A program made the translations under genes and the position numbers. A DNA stretch of 64,000 bases from Gavia stellata (Eukaryota; Chordata; Aves; Gaviiformes; Gaviidae): the NCBI RefSeq assembly GCF_030936135.1, contig NW_026776913.1, positions 868,001-932,000 on the forward strand, given 5' to 3'. Shown here piece after piece: positions 30,190 through 42,825 of the stretch; the stretch's first letter is position 1; each line of letters begins with the position of its first letter. Under the pieces are notes generated by a model. That model did no database searches and was not told the DNA's origin. It saw only the letters and a program-made list of their open reading frames with translations.

Positions 30190-31402
30190 ACCCCGGTGCC
30201 ACGGCTGAGGTGCTGCAGCCCAGAGGTGCATGGCCAGGAGGAGCTGGAGCACAGGCAGGAGGAGCTGAAGCCCCAGGACGTGTCACTCTACTGTGATGGT
30301 TTGGGATTAAATGAGATGTGGTGGCACAGCTTGCTGAGCTGGGGTGCTGCAGTGCAGGGATACAGGCTCTGATGGACAAGGTGACAGGGAGGACAAGAAT
30401 TGGGGGGAACCACGCTGTGTGAAGGAGCAACTAGGATATATGGAGCTCCTCTATGAGATGGGCCACAGGTTGGGCCAGCTTCTGTGAGTGAGGATGAGAA
30501 GAGAAGTCATTAAGGGTGACATGGTCTTGGCACTCATAACCTACTTGGTCAGGGAGAGGAAACAGCAATAGTCCTCTCTCAGCAAGCCGAGGAAGTCTCC
30601 AGGTTAAGCAGCAGGTTCCTGTGGGGGACTGTAAGTGCCCTGGCATTCCCTGGCCAGGCAAAGCGACAGGATGCCGGCAGCCTGGAGGCTCCTGGGACAA
30701 GTTCCGAACAGAGCTGCCAGGTAGGGACAACAAGGGGGATGCTCACCTGGAGCCGGTACTGGCAAACAAGGAAATAGTGGGGTCCCAGGTGTCAAAGGAA
30801 GGCCAGCAGCAGAGCACAGGCTGGTGGACTCCAGAGACAAAGACTTTGATATACAGGGGGGACTGATCCAGGTGGTGCCGTGGGAAGCAGCTCTGAAGGG
30901 GGAAGGAGCTCAGGAAATGTGATAGGCCTTGCAGGACAGCCTCTCCCGAGCACAAGAAGGATCTCTCTGAATACCTATGGAAAAGAAACATTCATATGTT
31001 GGCCAACATTGCTATGACAGCCAACTGCATCCTGGCTTATATCAGAAACAGTGTGGCCGGCAGGACTAGGGAAGTGATTGTCCCCCTGTAGAGAGGTGGG
31101 TGGGGGTCTCTTCTCCCAAGTGACAAGTGATAGGACAAGAGGAAACAGCCACAGGTTGTGCCAGGGGAAGTTCAGACTGGATATTAGGAAAAGTCTCTTC
31201 ACCGAAAGGGCTGTCAGACACTGGAACAGGCTGCCCAAGGACGTGGTTGAGTCAGCATCACTGGAGGTTTTTAAAAGACATGTGGATGAGGTGCTTAGGG
31301 ACATGGTTTAGTGGTGGACTTAGCAGGGTTAGGTTTACAGTTGGACTTGATGATCTTTAAGGTTGTTTCCAACCTAAACCATTCTATGAATCGATGATTC
31401 TA
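30190..31402 (+). mobile_element. Old CR1, internally deleted
   Basis: A decayed endonuclease portion (QEELEHRQEELKPQDV near 30235, then GYRL, then LANKEIVGSQVS near 30758) is followed by a 3' portion ([20 protein letters not shown] near 31028, then [13 protein letters not shown]). The tail ends near 31402 with ATTCTATGATCC. The reverse transcriptase core is missing. The same element is in the right arm at 62490-63720, so it predates the inverted duplication. Confidence 0.8.
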
Positions 31403-34400
31403 TGATCCTTGTACAGAGTCCGCACATGTGTGACGCATCAATGCCACCATTACAGAGAAGGAGACAAGGCATTTGACCAGGTCGTTGAACCCTGCAATAG
31501 GTATGCCATGCCTCCTGAGGTTCCCACAAGCACCTAAGCTTTTGTCCAGAGAAGTGTGAGTCCTCTTTAGGTGTCCTGCCTGTCTCCTGCCCCATGCTGT
31601 GCCTTAGGCTGTGAAGAGAATCAAAACCAACTTTATGACTCAGTTAGCTTCATTTTACATGCTGAAATACAGGGCAGATGAAGGCAGCTCTGAGCTTCCA
31701 GGCTCTCTGCCGCCCAGTTAGGACTTAGAGAATGGAAATGCAGGTAATCCTCTTGTGCCAGTGTACACCACATCATAATTTTTCCTTCCTTTGTACCTTT
31801 TAACTGACCTGGGATCTGCCCGTTGGCTGCCTTTGGTTAAAAAATAATCTATTCTTCTCTTCCACCTCCCCCTCCTCAAAAAAGCAGAGAAAAAAGATAT
31901 GGAGCATGGATTACTTAAGGGCAATACTGTAATCTTTAAATGATAAGAGAGAGCAAAGATAGTACAATGAATTCCAAAACATCCTTGAGAGCTTCATTAT
32001 TTGTACTTGTCTCCAAAGCTCAGCCTGATTAGATCTTGAAAGGACTACCTCAAATCTCTGCAACCCAAATCCCTCCAACCTTCTCTTAGCCAAGGTCTTT
32101 TAGCCCAGGACACTTCTGCCCATCACTACAGCACACTGTCCAATCTCTCTTTTTCAGCTGGGTGACGTCAAGGTACTCCATTGCAACTCCATTCCCTACA
32201 AATGTCTTCTCTCCATGCTGATCCCACTTGGATCATGCCATGTTACGTACGGCTCCATCCTCCTCTTGCAGAGCTCCATTGGATGGGCAGTTTTCCATTT
32301 CTTTCATGCCCATTCACCTTTGCAACTTTTTCTCTTGCATGCATACCACATATTGTCTGAAGCAGCACATTTATCCTCCACAGCTTCACTCTTTTCCCAC
32401 TGCAGGCTGAGATATTTCTCCTCTTTGAGCAGACTTTGTGCAAAACTGCTCCATATATGGAAACCCACTTCAATGCTGCATATTCATTTGGGCTAAAAAA
32501 AGATAATAAATATATCCTGAGCTAGTTTCTCAAAGACACATTTTCAAAGCGGCAAAGCAGATTCAATACGTAAATGCTGAGAGCCAAGTTACAAAGAGAG
32601 AGGGAAAAATAGGTGAAGACTCACAAATTTGTCTACACTGACAAATTCTCTGTCAGTCAAGAGCAAGTCCCACAGCCTGGGGGACGTTTTCATGAATTGA
32701 CCCTCTGGGAAGTTTTGTTTCTTGGGCCTCTTGGCTCGAGCCTGTGACATTGACATTTCCAGGAAGAGGAAGAGTTCCCGTTCAGGTATCAAACTTTTGC
32801 CCATCCTGCCTGGAGATCCAGGACAGTTGTGTCACACAACACCCAGTGTCATAGTGAAGACGGAGGCAGTGTGAATTGTCGTGGTTTGGACTCCAATGGA
32901 AACTCAACGCCTGAGCTGTCAGGACCACATTCCTGCAGTTCGACAGAAGTTCCCTGACACGGCTGTGAGTTCCGACCTAGTTGGCAGAGTTTTTCACAGC
33001 CCTCACTGAGAAGGGCAGGGTGTCAAGGAGCGGAGAACTCATTTCCATTTCCCAAATCCCAGGGCAGTTCCCAAACCATCCTTCCCTTGTCCCCTGGCAC
33101 CCCATTGCTTGAGATGCTAATCTGCTGGGGCTTCTCTCAGGAAACCTTCAATAATCTTTCAGGTGCTTTTGTGATTTCCCTAAGAGTATCAGTATCTAAA
33201 GAAGAAGAAGAACCAAAGCAAAAACAAACCCCAACATTAATCTGCCTAAATATAAATATCTGCAGCATAGCAGTTTGCATCTCTGGTGGCCACTCTGGGC
33301 AACACCAGATAGATCAGTATTTGCAGTGTTGGCCATTATACCTCATCCTCAAGGACAAATCTACAGCAGTTCAGAGGAAAGGTGCCCTTGAAAAGTCATC
33401 TTTTGTGTCCCCCAGGAGGCACGAGCGCTGCTCATTCCCCACTCCAGAGTGGGGTAGAGGCTGGATGCCCTTCTCAGGACAGACTCCTTGCCAGGAAGCC
33501 ACAGGCATGGGGGGAGCTCACCTGGTTCTTACTGGCACTTCACTCGCATCCCTTTTGGTGTATCTCTTCCTTCTCTGTGTCTACTCTTTCCACACACAGG
33601 AATGACAGAAGAACAAACATTTCATAACAACTTGTCATAAAGTCCTTGTTAGAGACAAGAAGTCCCCCCATGAAATCTGGAGGGAGCCCAGAAGATTGCC
33701 TTAAGCACCAAGAAGAGCCAAGAAGCTCAAGGCCTCTTCTGAAGTGCAGCAAATTCTTGCAGCCAAGACCTGAGCCTGGAAGTGGGAAGGAATTTCTGTC
33801 TGTGGGTGGAGGAGGAACAAGTGTGTTGTGGGAGTATGTCAGGGCTGAAGGCCCTTGCGCAAATCAGAGATGATGGAGACATTCCCACCTTGTGCGCTTG
33901 CCTCAGCCTAGGAAATGGGGAGAGCCTGCTGCTGGGGGTGTGTGTGCTCAGTCATGCCCCATGAGCTGACCTTGCTCTCTTTTGCAAGAAAGAAGAAAAC
34001 AGGAGGACTCGGTTTGCAGTATCTAAGTCAGACTGTGGGACACAAATAAGTAATTACATTGTTGGATGGGAGTCAGAATATGAGAAGGAAAGAAGGAGGA
34101 AGAAATGATCTCTGTGTTAAAAAATGGGGAAACTGAGAACCAACTTGTGCATCTTTCCTCTGCGCAAGGATGTACTATTTTTTTTTTCAGAGGAGCTGAC
34201 TCTATCAGAGTAGCTTTCACAGTTGTCCTCTGCTAGGAAGCCCAGAGAACAAAGGGATGGGATTCCCCTAGTTGGATTTAGACATGTCCAGTGGAAGGGC
34301 TTGATCCAGCTGCCCACTTCTCCCTGCCAATAGGGAGATGCCCTGAGGAATCCCAGACATGCAGGAATGCCACGCCTCAGCCTGGCTGGGTGACAGAAGA

Positions 34401-34717
34401 GAAAACAGCATGCTTAGAGTCAGTTTCCTCCCACTCCTGGGCAGGTGTGGCATTTCAACAGCTCCCACTTGCAGGATCACAACTGGCTTTACTTTAAAGA
34501 AGGAAGAAAGCCAGGCAAGTTTTTTACACTCTTCAAGACCAGACCTATATTTCTTTAAGACACAAATTCCCTTCTCCCGCTTCTCATTCCACAACCAGTC
34601 CCAAGATTCTGCACTTCTAAAGATACACCTGGTACACAAAAGAGGCACATAGGAGTGGTCCCCACTTGATCAAAAGAGATACACCACCTGTTTATTCCTG
34701 GTGGATCACAACATGTA
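31403..34717. other. Intergenic DNA of the left arm, no gene recognised
   Basis: This 3.3-kb stretch is mirrored at about 59190-62490. Short frames on either strand are shared by both arms, as expected from recent duplication, but none has a recognisable domain and none is consistently long. Nothing else stands out. Confidence 0.5.
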
Positions 34718-35673
34718 TGAGCTCTCGAGGCAGGCCACAGTTTTTCTGAGTGCATTTCCAAGAGCCCCCTTGACCTCCCTGTTCCGCAGGCTGCAGAGGA
34801 GTGGATTGACCAGGGGCGTGAGGATGGTGTAGAAAAAGGAGAGGACTTTATGGAGCTGCCTCAGGGAGGCTGTCCTGGTGTCATATAGACAAGGACGAGG
34901 GTGCCATAGAAAACAGTCACCACGATGAGGTGAGAGGAGCAGGTGGAGAAGGCCTTCTGCCTCCCCATGGTGGTTGGGATCCTCAGGACTGCAGCTCTGG
35001 TGCAGATGTAGGATACCAGTGTGAGTCCAAATGGGAAGACTACACCCAGAAAGCAGACTCTGAAAGTAACCAGCCTAAGCACCGTGGTGTCACTGCAGGC
35101 AAGCTCTAGCAATGGGGCAAAACCACAGAAGAAGTGATCAATGGCGTTGGGAGCACAGAACTGTAACCTGGAAAAGAGCCCGGTGACTATGGTAGACATG
35201 AGCAATGCTGCTAGCCAAGACCCAGCCGCCAGCTGGAGACAGAGCTTCCAGTTCATGAGGCTTGCCTAGAGCAGGGCTTGACAGATGGCCAAGTAGCGAT
35301 CCTAGGACATGGTGGCCAGCAGATAGCACTCGGTACCTGCAAAACAGCCAAAGAAAAAGAGCTGTGCCATGCACCCTTGAGTAGAAATGGTTCTGTCCCT
35401 GGCTAGGAAGCTGGCCAGCAGCCTGGGCAGGATAGTGAAGGTGTAGCAGATTTCCACATTGGAGAAATTCCCCAGGAAGACGGACATGGGAGTGTGAAGA
35501 TGCCCAGCTGCCAGCACCAGCACAACAATGAGGATGTTAACAAACACCTTCACCATGTAGATCTCAAGGGAGAGGAGAAAGAGAGGCGCCTGAAGCTTGG
35601 GGACATTACTCAGTCCCAGCAGGAGGAGGAACTCCACTGGTCATGTCTGCTTGTCCCATTCCTCTTTCTCCAT
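34718..35673 (-). pseudogene. Olfactory receptor pseudogene (OR11A/OR6-like), left copy
   Basis: The ATG at 35673 begins an odorant receptor reading EFLLLLGLSN, LHTPMSVFLGNFS in TM2, AGTECYLLATMS before the DRY motif, and KAFSTCSSHL before TM6. Breaks: TGA at codon 11 (35641-35643), TAG replacing the Tyr of the M-x-Y-D-R-Y motif (35302-35304), a second TAG twelve codons on (35266-35268), and one missing base near 34877 that throws TM7 out of frame. The right copy (58226-59188) shares both TAGs but not the TGA or the missing base. The gene died before duplication and kept decaying afterwards. Exact subfamily is uncertain. Confidence 0.9.
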
Positions 35674-38215
35674 GAAGTGCTGTAGGACCTTCTTTTCCCC
35701 ACTTGGCAGGACGGGAACCTGAGGAAGGGCATGCGCTTCTGTGTTTGTTGTACAAAGGAATCGGGAAGGAGTCACTGCCAGAGACAACATGGAGGTTTTC
35801 CCTCCTCTGACTGAATTCACACTTGGCTTAGGGGCTCCATTCCTCGTGAAAGGGCAGGAAGAGGTTCTTTGAGAGGGCCAAACTGCTCTTCTTGAAAGAA
35901 CCTCCTCTCATGAGAGAGATGAGTTGCCGCACTGAGGTGCCTATTTCTGTGGAATGAAAGAGAATGTTCATTTGCTCACATTACATTATGACGCATTAAG
36001 TTATTCCCCATAGCACCCAGCACAGGCGTTAGCCAAGTCCTGCTTTCAAGCAACAGAAAGAGGGGCCCGACAGAAAAGCTCCATCATGCAAAAAAAGCCT
36101 TTAGGGCAATGCATCATGCCATAGACTTTTTCTTCACTCTGAGGAAGAATTTTCTCAAACTTTATACCTTTACAGCGAGTTGGAGATGGCCGAGGCAGTC
36201 ACCTAGACAGCCCAGAGAGCTCCTGGAATGGAGGAGCCCTTTTACTCAGTCATTCACCCCACCTACACTGGGGTGCCTTGGTCCTGAAGGTGCTTCCATG
36301 GGGAGGGTGCCTCAGATTCACTGCTCGCTCTAAATCACATCCCATGTAGATGGCTGAGAGACAACTGTGAGAGAGCTGAGGGATTGAGATGGATCCCTAA
36401 GATACGAGCAAGATGGAGAAAGAGACAGCGAGAGATTAAGAGAGTTGAGAACATAAGGGACATGTCTTGGCAGCCTGGCCCCATACACTCTGCCCCAACC
36501 TCTGCCTGTCCACTGAGGTGTGTGAGTGCCCATTAGCTTATGCCCCACAGCTCTGACTGCACTGACCACCACGCTGCCTGTATCTGGGTTCAGCAGTGTC
36601 AAGGATACACAGAGGGTATCTAAGGAAAGAGGAGCTGGAATGAGAAGACAGGCAGGACAGGACTGTACCAAGACACATGGTCTCACTTCATAGCTGCCAC
36701 TGTGCAAAGAGCCCCTGGCACAAACAGGCAACACTGTTGATGAGTTCATTCTCTGGCCTCCTTTGATAGCGGGGAAGGATCAGCACTCTAGAGGGTGATA
36801 TCATCTCCTCCTACAGTGGTCTTCAGGAGAACTGTACTTAGCATAGACTTGGCAGCTTCGTTTTCCCATAGGTAATGCCAAGTGCCCTGAGCCACATACT
36901 GGGCAACGTGTGGTCATTTGCTCAAGGGAGGGACTCTTGCTCAGCAGAGCCATCCTTTGAAGACCTGAGGGTTACAATTGTTCCTTAAAGTCTCTCCAAA
37001 ATTAAAAGGAAACCTGTCCTCTTCTCTAATCCCTGTCACAGTGTTGCCATTTAGTGCCAGTGGCTCTTTGCACAGTGGCAGCTATGAAGTGAGACCATGT
37101 GTCTTGGTACAGTCCTGTCCTGCCTGTCTTCTCATTCCAGCTCCCTCTTCCCTCTTTCCTTAGATACCCTCTCTGTGTCCTTGACACTGCTGAACCCAGA
37201 TACAGGCAGCGTGGTGGTCAGTGCAGTCAGAGCTGTGGGGCATAAGCTAATGGGCACTCACACACCTCAGTGGACAGGCAGAGGTTGGGGCAGAGTGTAT
37301 GGAGCCAGGGTGCCAAGACATGCCCCTTATGTTCTCAACTCTCTTAATCTCTCGCTGTCTCTTTCTCCATCTTGCTCGTATCTTAGGGATCCATCTCAAT
37401 CCCTCAGCTCTCTCACAGTTGTCTCTCAGCCATCTACATGGGATGTGATTTAGAGCGAGCAGTGAATCTGAGGCACCCTCCCCATGGAAGCACCTTCAGG
37501 ACCAACGCAGCCCAGTGTAGGTGGGGTGAATGACTGAGTAAAAGGGCTCCTCCATTCCAGGAGCTCTCTGGGCTGTCTAGGTGACTGCCTCGGCCATCTC
37601 CAACTCACTGTAAAGGTAAACAGTTTGAGAAAGTTCTTCCTCAGGGTGAAGATCAGTCTATGGCACAATGCGTTGCCCTAAAGGCTTTTTTGCATGATGG
37701 AGTTTTTCTGTCGGGCACCTCTTTCTGTTGCTTGAAAGCGGGACTTGGCTAACGCCTTTGCCGGGTACTGCGGGGAATAACTTCCTGCATCATAATGTAA
37801 TGTGAGCAAATGAACATTCTCTCTCATTCCACAGAAATAGGCACCTCAGTGCGGCAACTCATCTCTCTAATGAGAGGAGGTTCTTCCAAGAAGAGCAGTT
37901 TGTCCCTCTCAAAGAACCTGTTCCTGCCCTTTCACGAGGAATGGAGCCTCTAAGCCAAGTGTGAATTCAGTCAGAGGAGGGAAAACCGCCATGTTGTCTC
38001 TGGCAGTGACTCCTTCCCGATTCCTTTGTACAACAAACACAGAAGCGCACACCCTTCCTCAGGTTCCCTGCCTGCCAAGAAGGTCCTACAGCACTTCATG
38101 GAGAAAGAGGAATGGGACAAGCGGACATGACCAGTGGAGTTCCTCCTCCTGCTGGGACTGAGTAATGTTCCCAAGCTTCAGGTGCCTCTCTTTCTCCTCT
38201 CCCTTGAGATTTGGA
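35590..38215. repeat. Foldback: inverted repeat with ~300-bp loop
   Basis: The stretch 35590-36731 is the reverse complement of 37043-38215 (coordinate sums near 73775), separated by about 310 bp. Both arms carry the N-terminal part and upstream flank of the same OR pseudogene. The loop plus right arm (36740-38215) read in the same order as 56869-58345. This segment therefore exists here once inverted and once direct. The right arm stops inside TM1 of the OR and continues into CR1 sequence. Confidence 0.85.
38098..38215 (+). pseudogene. Olfactory receptor N-terminal fragment
   Basis: An ATG at 38098 followed by EKEEWDK, a TGA at codon 11, then VEFLLLLGLSNVPKL. It is the same pseudogene as 34718-35673, including the TGA, but breaks off at TM1 where a CR1 sequence begins. 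The shared TGA shows that it was copied from the left-arm version. Confidence 0.8.
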
Positions 38216-38770
38216 ACGTTTCCAGGGATGGGGCATCTACCACCTCTCTGAGCAACCTGTTTCACCATCCTCGTCATAAAAGATTTCTTCCTTATAGCTG
38301 GTCTAATTCTATCCTCTCTTAGTTTAAAACCATTAGCCCTTGTCCTATTGCAACAGGCCCTGCTAAAATGTTTGTCCCCATCTTTCTTATAAGTCCTCTT
38401 TAAGCATTGAAAGGCTGCGATAAGGTGTACGCGGAGCCTTCTCTTCTCCAGGCTAAACAGCCTTTCTTCATAGGAGAAGTGTTCCATCCATATGATCATT
38501 TTTGTGGCCTCCTCTGGAACTGCTCCAACAGGTCTGTGTCTTTCCTGTGCTGAGGGCTCCAGAGCTGGATGCAGGACTCCAGGTGGGGTCTCACCAGCGC
38601 AGAGTAGAGGGGCAGAATCACCTCCCTCGACCTGCTGGCCTCACTTCTTTTGATGCAGCCCAGGATATGGTTGGCCTTCTGGGCTGTGAGCGCACATTGC
38701 CGGCTCATGTCCGGCTTTTCATCCCCCAGTAGCCCCAAGTCCTTCTCGCAGGGCTGCTCTCAATAAGGCA
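38216..38770 (-). mobile_element. CR1 fragment without its 3' tail
   Basis: Minus-strand translation shows CR1 C-terminal blocks ([15 protein letters not shown] near 38455; [13 protein letters not shown] near 38600). The terminal UTR and octamer tail are missing, and the sequence starts abruptly at the OR fragment. The junction is therefore a rearrangement breakpoint rather than a clean insertion. Confidence 0.8.
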
Positions 38771-39183
38771 GTTTGGCTCCCTTGTCTTCATTCCCTCCCA
38801 TCAGGAATTTATGTGCTCCAATAAGGCCCCTCTGAGCCTGTTCTTCTCCAGACTGAACAGTCCTAGATCTCTCAGCCTTTCCTCCTGTGGAAGATGCTGT
38901 AGTCCCTTAAACCATTTGTGGTTTCACCAGTGCAGAGGAGAGGGGAAAGACCACCTCCCTCCATCTGCCAGCAATGTTCTCCCTAATGCAGCCCAGGAGG
39001 CTGTTGGCCTTTGCTGCAGGGGTGCATTGCTGGCTCATGCTCAGCAGCTTGTCCTCGGGACCCCCAGTCCTTCTCGGCGTGGACGCTATCTAGCTGGTCA
39101 GCCCCCAGCATGATGTCCACAGTGTGGCTGGATCACAGGCTTTCCTCCCCCAGGGCCATTCTCAGCAGCAGCTTGTCCTTCTT
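38771..39183 (-). mobile_element. Second CR1 fragment, decayed
   Basis: A separate, more decayed CR1 C-terminal region. Reverse-complement text corresponding to the [13 protein letters not shown] and ALVKPQMV-type blocks lies near 38840-38960, and a stretch before 39183 corresponds to the AEKDxGxxxxKLLSMSQQ region. It has no tail. Confidence 0.55.
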
Positions 39184-39390
39184 CAAGAATCACAGAATCA
39201 TTAAGGTTGGAAAAGACCTGTAAGATCATCAAGTCCAACCATGAACCCAAAACCACCACACCCAGTAAACCATGTCCCGCAGTGCCACATCTACTTGTTT
39301 TTTGAACACCTCCAGTGATGGTGACTCCACCACTTCCCTAGGCAGCCTGTTCCAATGCTTCACCACTTTCTCAGTAAAGAACTTTTTCCA
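39184..39390 (-). mobile_element. CR1 3' end with tail
   Basis: The reverse complement of this piece ends in GGTTGGACTTGATGATCTTACAGG and a single octamer tail, preceded by a C-terminal ERVVKHW-like block. At 39390 it joins endonuclease/linker sequence of another CR1, leaving out the reverse transcriptase. Confidence 0.8.
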
Positions 39391-40290
39391 GAAAGCTCCT
39401 TGTTCAGCCAGGCCGGTCGTCTTCCCTGCTGGCTCTTCTTATGGCACATGGGGACTGCCTGCTCCTGCACCTTCAAGATTTCCTTCTTGAAGAATGTCCA
39501 GCCTTCCTGGGCCCCTTTGCCCTTCAGGACCGTCTCCCAAGGGACCCTCTCAACCAGTGTCCTGAACAGGCCGAAGTCTGCCCTCCACAAGTCCATCGTA
39601 GTGGTATTGCTGAACCCCGTCCTCACTCAGCCAAGAATTGAGAATTCTATCATTTCATGGTCGCTAAGCCCAAGATGGCCTCCGACCTTCACTTCTCCCA
39701 CCAGACCCTCTCTGTTTGTAACAGCAGGTCAAGTAGGGCTCTTCCCCTGGTAGGCTCCCTTACCAGCTGTGTCAGGAAGTTATCTTCCACACACTCCAGA
39801 AACCTCCAGGACTGTTTCCTCTCTGCTGTGTTGTATTTCCAGCAGACATCTGGTAAGTTGAAGTCCCCCACAAGAACAAGGGCTTGCGACTGTGAGACTT
39901 CTGCCAGTCATTTGTAGAACGCTTCATCGGCTTCTTCGCCCTGGTTGGGTGGTCTATAACAGACCCCCAGCAGGATATCCGCCTTCGCCCTCATCCTTAC
40001 CCATAAGCATTCAACCCTGTCATCACAATCATCGAGCTCTATACAATCAAAGCACTCCTTGACGTACAGAGCCACCCCACCGCCTCTCCTTCCTTGCCTA
40101 TCCCTCCTGAAGAGTTTATAGCCCTCCATCGCAGCACTCCAGTCATGCGAGTCGTCCCACCATGTTTCTGTGATGGCGACTACGTCATAGCTGTCCCGCT
40201 GCACAATGGCTTCCAGCTCCTCCTGTTTGCTGCCCATGCTGCGTGCATTGGTGTTGACACAGAAGTCACGGACAACAACACGACGACCTA
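39391..40290 (-). mobile_element. CR1 endonuclease part, reverse copy of 18145-19033
   Basis: Nearly identical, in reverse, to the first ~890 bases of the CR1 at 18140-21098. It shares the same internal TGA after AFYK and the same frame change. It directly follows LTR-3 as in copy A, so both were duplicated together. Confidence 0.9.
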
Positions 40291-40666
40291 TATGATCAGG
40301 TTGATGCCAACTTTATTGCGCGGATAGCGCAGTTAATATACATTCTGTTATCACATTACATGCGCTGTCGGCATTATGATTGGTTTTCAGCAAGCAAACA
40401 CGCGACTCTAAGCATTCTACCCTTGGTTAAAGCTAGCTGTCCATGGGAACGTGGCTCCTGCCTAAATCCTGGCTGAAGTTCTGTCTTTATCATGATTTCC
40501 TCCCTTTTCTCACAGAGCATTCATGTTGCCCAAAAGTAACCTTTCAGCCCATATCATTGTCTGCTCATAACCTCTGAGTCCAGAGGCCTACATACAAGTT
40601 AAGTACAGATTTTCAGTGCTTGGAGTGTTCACAGGATTTCCATTTCTTACCAGAAAATCTCCCACA
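40252..40666 (-). mobile_element. Retroviral 3' LTR (LTR-3), copy B
   Basis: Reverse copy of 17768-18182, with the same TGTGGGAG start, CCAATCA, TATATTA and AATAAA, and the same CR1 junction (shared boundary uncertainty). It differs from copy A by only a few bases. Confidence 0.75.
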
Positions 40667-41978
40667 ATTCCCCCTTCTTGTTTTTGAACACTCCAAGTCT
40701 CATCGGACAGAATTGGCACTTGGTTGAACCATACTCTTCGCACCATTCCTTCTAATGTCTTTTGAAAACATCGAAATAAACAAGGCAACACAAGCAATGC
40801 TACAAAAATGACAAGCAATATAAACAGCCCAGTTTTAACCAGTGATGCTAACCATCCTGTAATACCCCACGATTTAAACAATTACTCCAACCATGAAGCG
40901 TTGACCTGGGTGATAGCATGTAAGATTTTTGCATGATCCCATATTTGTTGTACATTGGATAAAATTGCCCCTGATTGATCTACATAAGCGCAACAAGACT
41001 CGTTTATAAGGGTACAGACTCCTCCCGCCTGTGCGGTGAGGAGGTCAAGAGCTTGGCGATTCTGCCATACAACCTCTTTAAGGATTGAACTTCCATCTGC
41101 AACGCAGTGATGGCTGCGGCCGTAGCATTGGCAATGAGCTCCATTTCTGTGGAAATATTTGCCAGGGCTTGCTCTAACTGTTGAATACCCAATGTAGGAA
41201 AGATTGCCCTAACAAAGCTGTGAAAACTGGTATTGTAAATGGTTAAGGGGTTCTCTCGGCTTCTCCGATATCGTGACTGTGTCCAAACACTGCGTACGAT
41301 ACCATGCATGTCAGAATGATTAAACACTTGGAGGTTTGGTATTAACATTCCAAGCGTACAGTGCCCAGTCCAGTTGCCAGGCAACTGCTTTCTGGCTATC
41401 AAATCACCACACAGCCACCATAGGCCTGGGTGTAGGTCACAGGTGACCGTGATCGTGAGGCTTTTAGTCTGCCCAGTGAGAGCATAGAGAAAGTCGGTCC
41501 ACTGTTGGAGATCTATACCCGACGTGTTGTTTTGTCGACCTTGTCTAAGTGCGTTAAATGGACCATATTTCAACTGCACTCTCGTCCAATTCCCCTTCGA
41601 GGTATTAAAATCCCCATAATAGGGTGAGGACGTTTTATTCGAGGTTACTGCCTCGTTATCATAAGTATAATTGATAAAAACAACAGACTTATTGAGTAGC
41701 TGTAATGAGTAGGGATGATCCTCTAAGGGGCTAGATAAGTTTCCACATTGACCACTACTGTTGAGTAGTTCACAGGGATTGTATGAACTCCAATTTGTTA
41801 TCGGAATACCAATTAGGGGGTTCTCATATCGATCAGCCATACCACAAACCCAACATTCCTTCAACCCGGTGATATTTACAGCCATTTGAAGTAAGGTGAT
41901 AAACGAATTACCGGAGAAAGCAGTAAGGCTTCTGCCAGGTAACGCTAACAAGCCCATAAATAACAACCACCGCTCCAT
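40588..41978 (-). pseudogene. env: Retroviral envelope gene, copy B, frameshifted
   Basis: ATG at 41978. The first frame runs 324 codons to 41004 and differs from copy A at about five residues. The CWVC motif and most N-glycosylation sites are kept, but one site is lost by an Asn-to-Thr change in TGQTKS. The same break separates the transmembrane subunit, whose membrane anchor and tail lie in another frame ending at 40588. Both copies therefore descend from one already broken env. Confidence 0.85.
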
Positions 41979-41996
41979 ATTTATCTGTTCCTCCAC

Positions 41997-42669
41997 TTAC
42001 CCTTTTATATTCAAACAAATCAGCACACTTTGATTTAGTTTGTTCCCATTCATTCACAACCAAATGACCGTACTAACCAAATGATCAATACAAATCATGC
42101 AATGTAGTAACCAAGTGATTAATACAAATCATACATGCAATTGTATGCCACCCGGAGGGGTTCTCACAAACGCAACTTATGAGCAGCTTCAAATGACGGG
42201 TCCCTAACAAAAAAGAATGCCTTATTCTTACCAGAGGTCCTTGTCTGCCCCCGCGAGGATCCGCTGAATCGGTGAGTCCCTCCAGAGAAATCTCCGGGGC
42301 CGGCCTAGGGAGTCGCCAATTCAGAGGTTTCTGCAGCCAGACAGAGATTGTCCCATCTAAAACTGAAACAACAAAGTCGGTACCGAGCCTGCGATCAGGA
42401 CGGTTTTCTGAGATGAATAACTTAATAACAGCTAGTTTGTTATTAAGCAGGCATTCTTTAATACAGCGCTGGGCAGCACTGGGGATTTGTCCACCACGAG
42501 TGCTCCAATGGGTTAGCAAAACACCTCAGTTCATATACAGAAAAATCATACATATTCATCAGAATTCTAAAAAGGGCAGTCTTATGTGGATGAGTTCCCG
42601 GAATTCACTTGCTGCCAGATCCGGGTATACCATAACTGAGTCTGTTGGAGCAGTCTGTCAGAGTTGGCC
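41997..42669 (-). other. ERV spacer between env and integrase, copy B
   Basis: Counterpart of 15765-16455. A frame without a start ATG is open from about 42519 to 42085, longer than in copy A because the copy A stop near 16269 is absent. No domain is recognised. Confidence 0.45.
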
Positions 42670-42825
42670 TCAGGCTCGTGACCTGTTGCTACCACGATGC
42701 GAGAAGCATTGAGAACCGATTTGGTATTGTCCTTTTAAACAGTCATGACACCAATGTCCCGCTAATCCTCGACGACGGAATTCTTGTCGTCCGCAGGTGG
42801 TACAGTGCACGTATTCAGTTGTCAT
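42670..42825 (-). CDS. Small cysteine-pair ORF overlapping the integrase end, copy B
   Basis: Identical in every base to 15609-15764: 51 codons from an ATG overlapping the integrase stop, with the CTTC and CHDC pairs. The neighbouring integrase and spacer carry many differences between copies over similar lengths, so identity here is mildly suggestive but not proof of constraint. Function unknown. Confidence 0.4.
   Translation of the reverse strand: MTTEYVHCTTCGRQEFRRRGLAGHWCHDCLKGQYQIGSQCFSHRGSNRSRA

Larger units (their letters stand above)
29900..36731. repeat. Large inverted duplication, left arm
   Basis: The arm is the reverse complement of about 57180-64000. Matching points have coordinate sums near 93900 throughout: 30430/63456, 34861/59050, 36330/57590. 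It contains a CR1, an OR pseudogene and flanking DNA with the same order in both arms. Small indels and a few percent substitutions separate the arms. The outer end may extend past the window. Confidence 0.9.
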
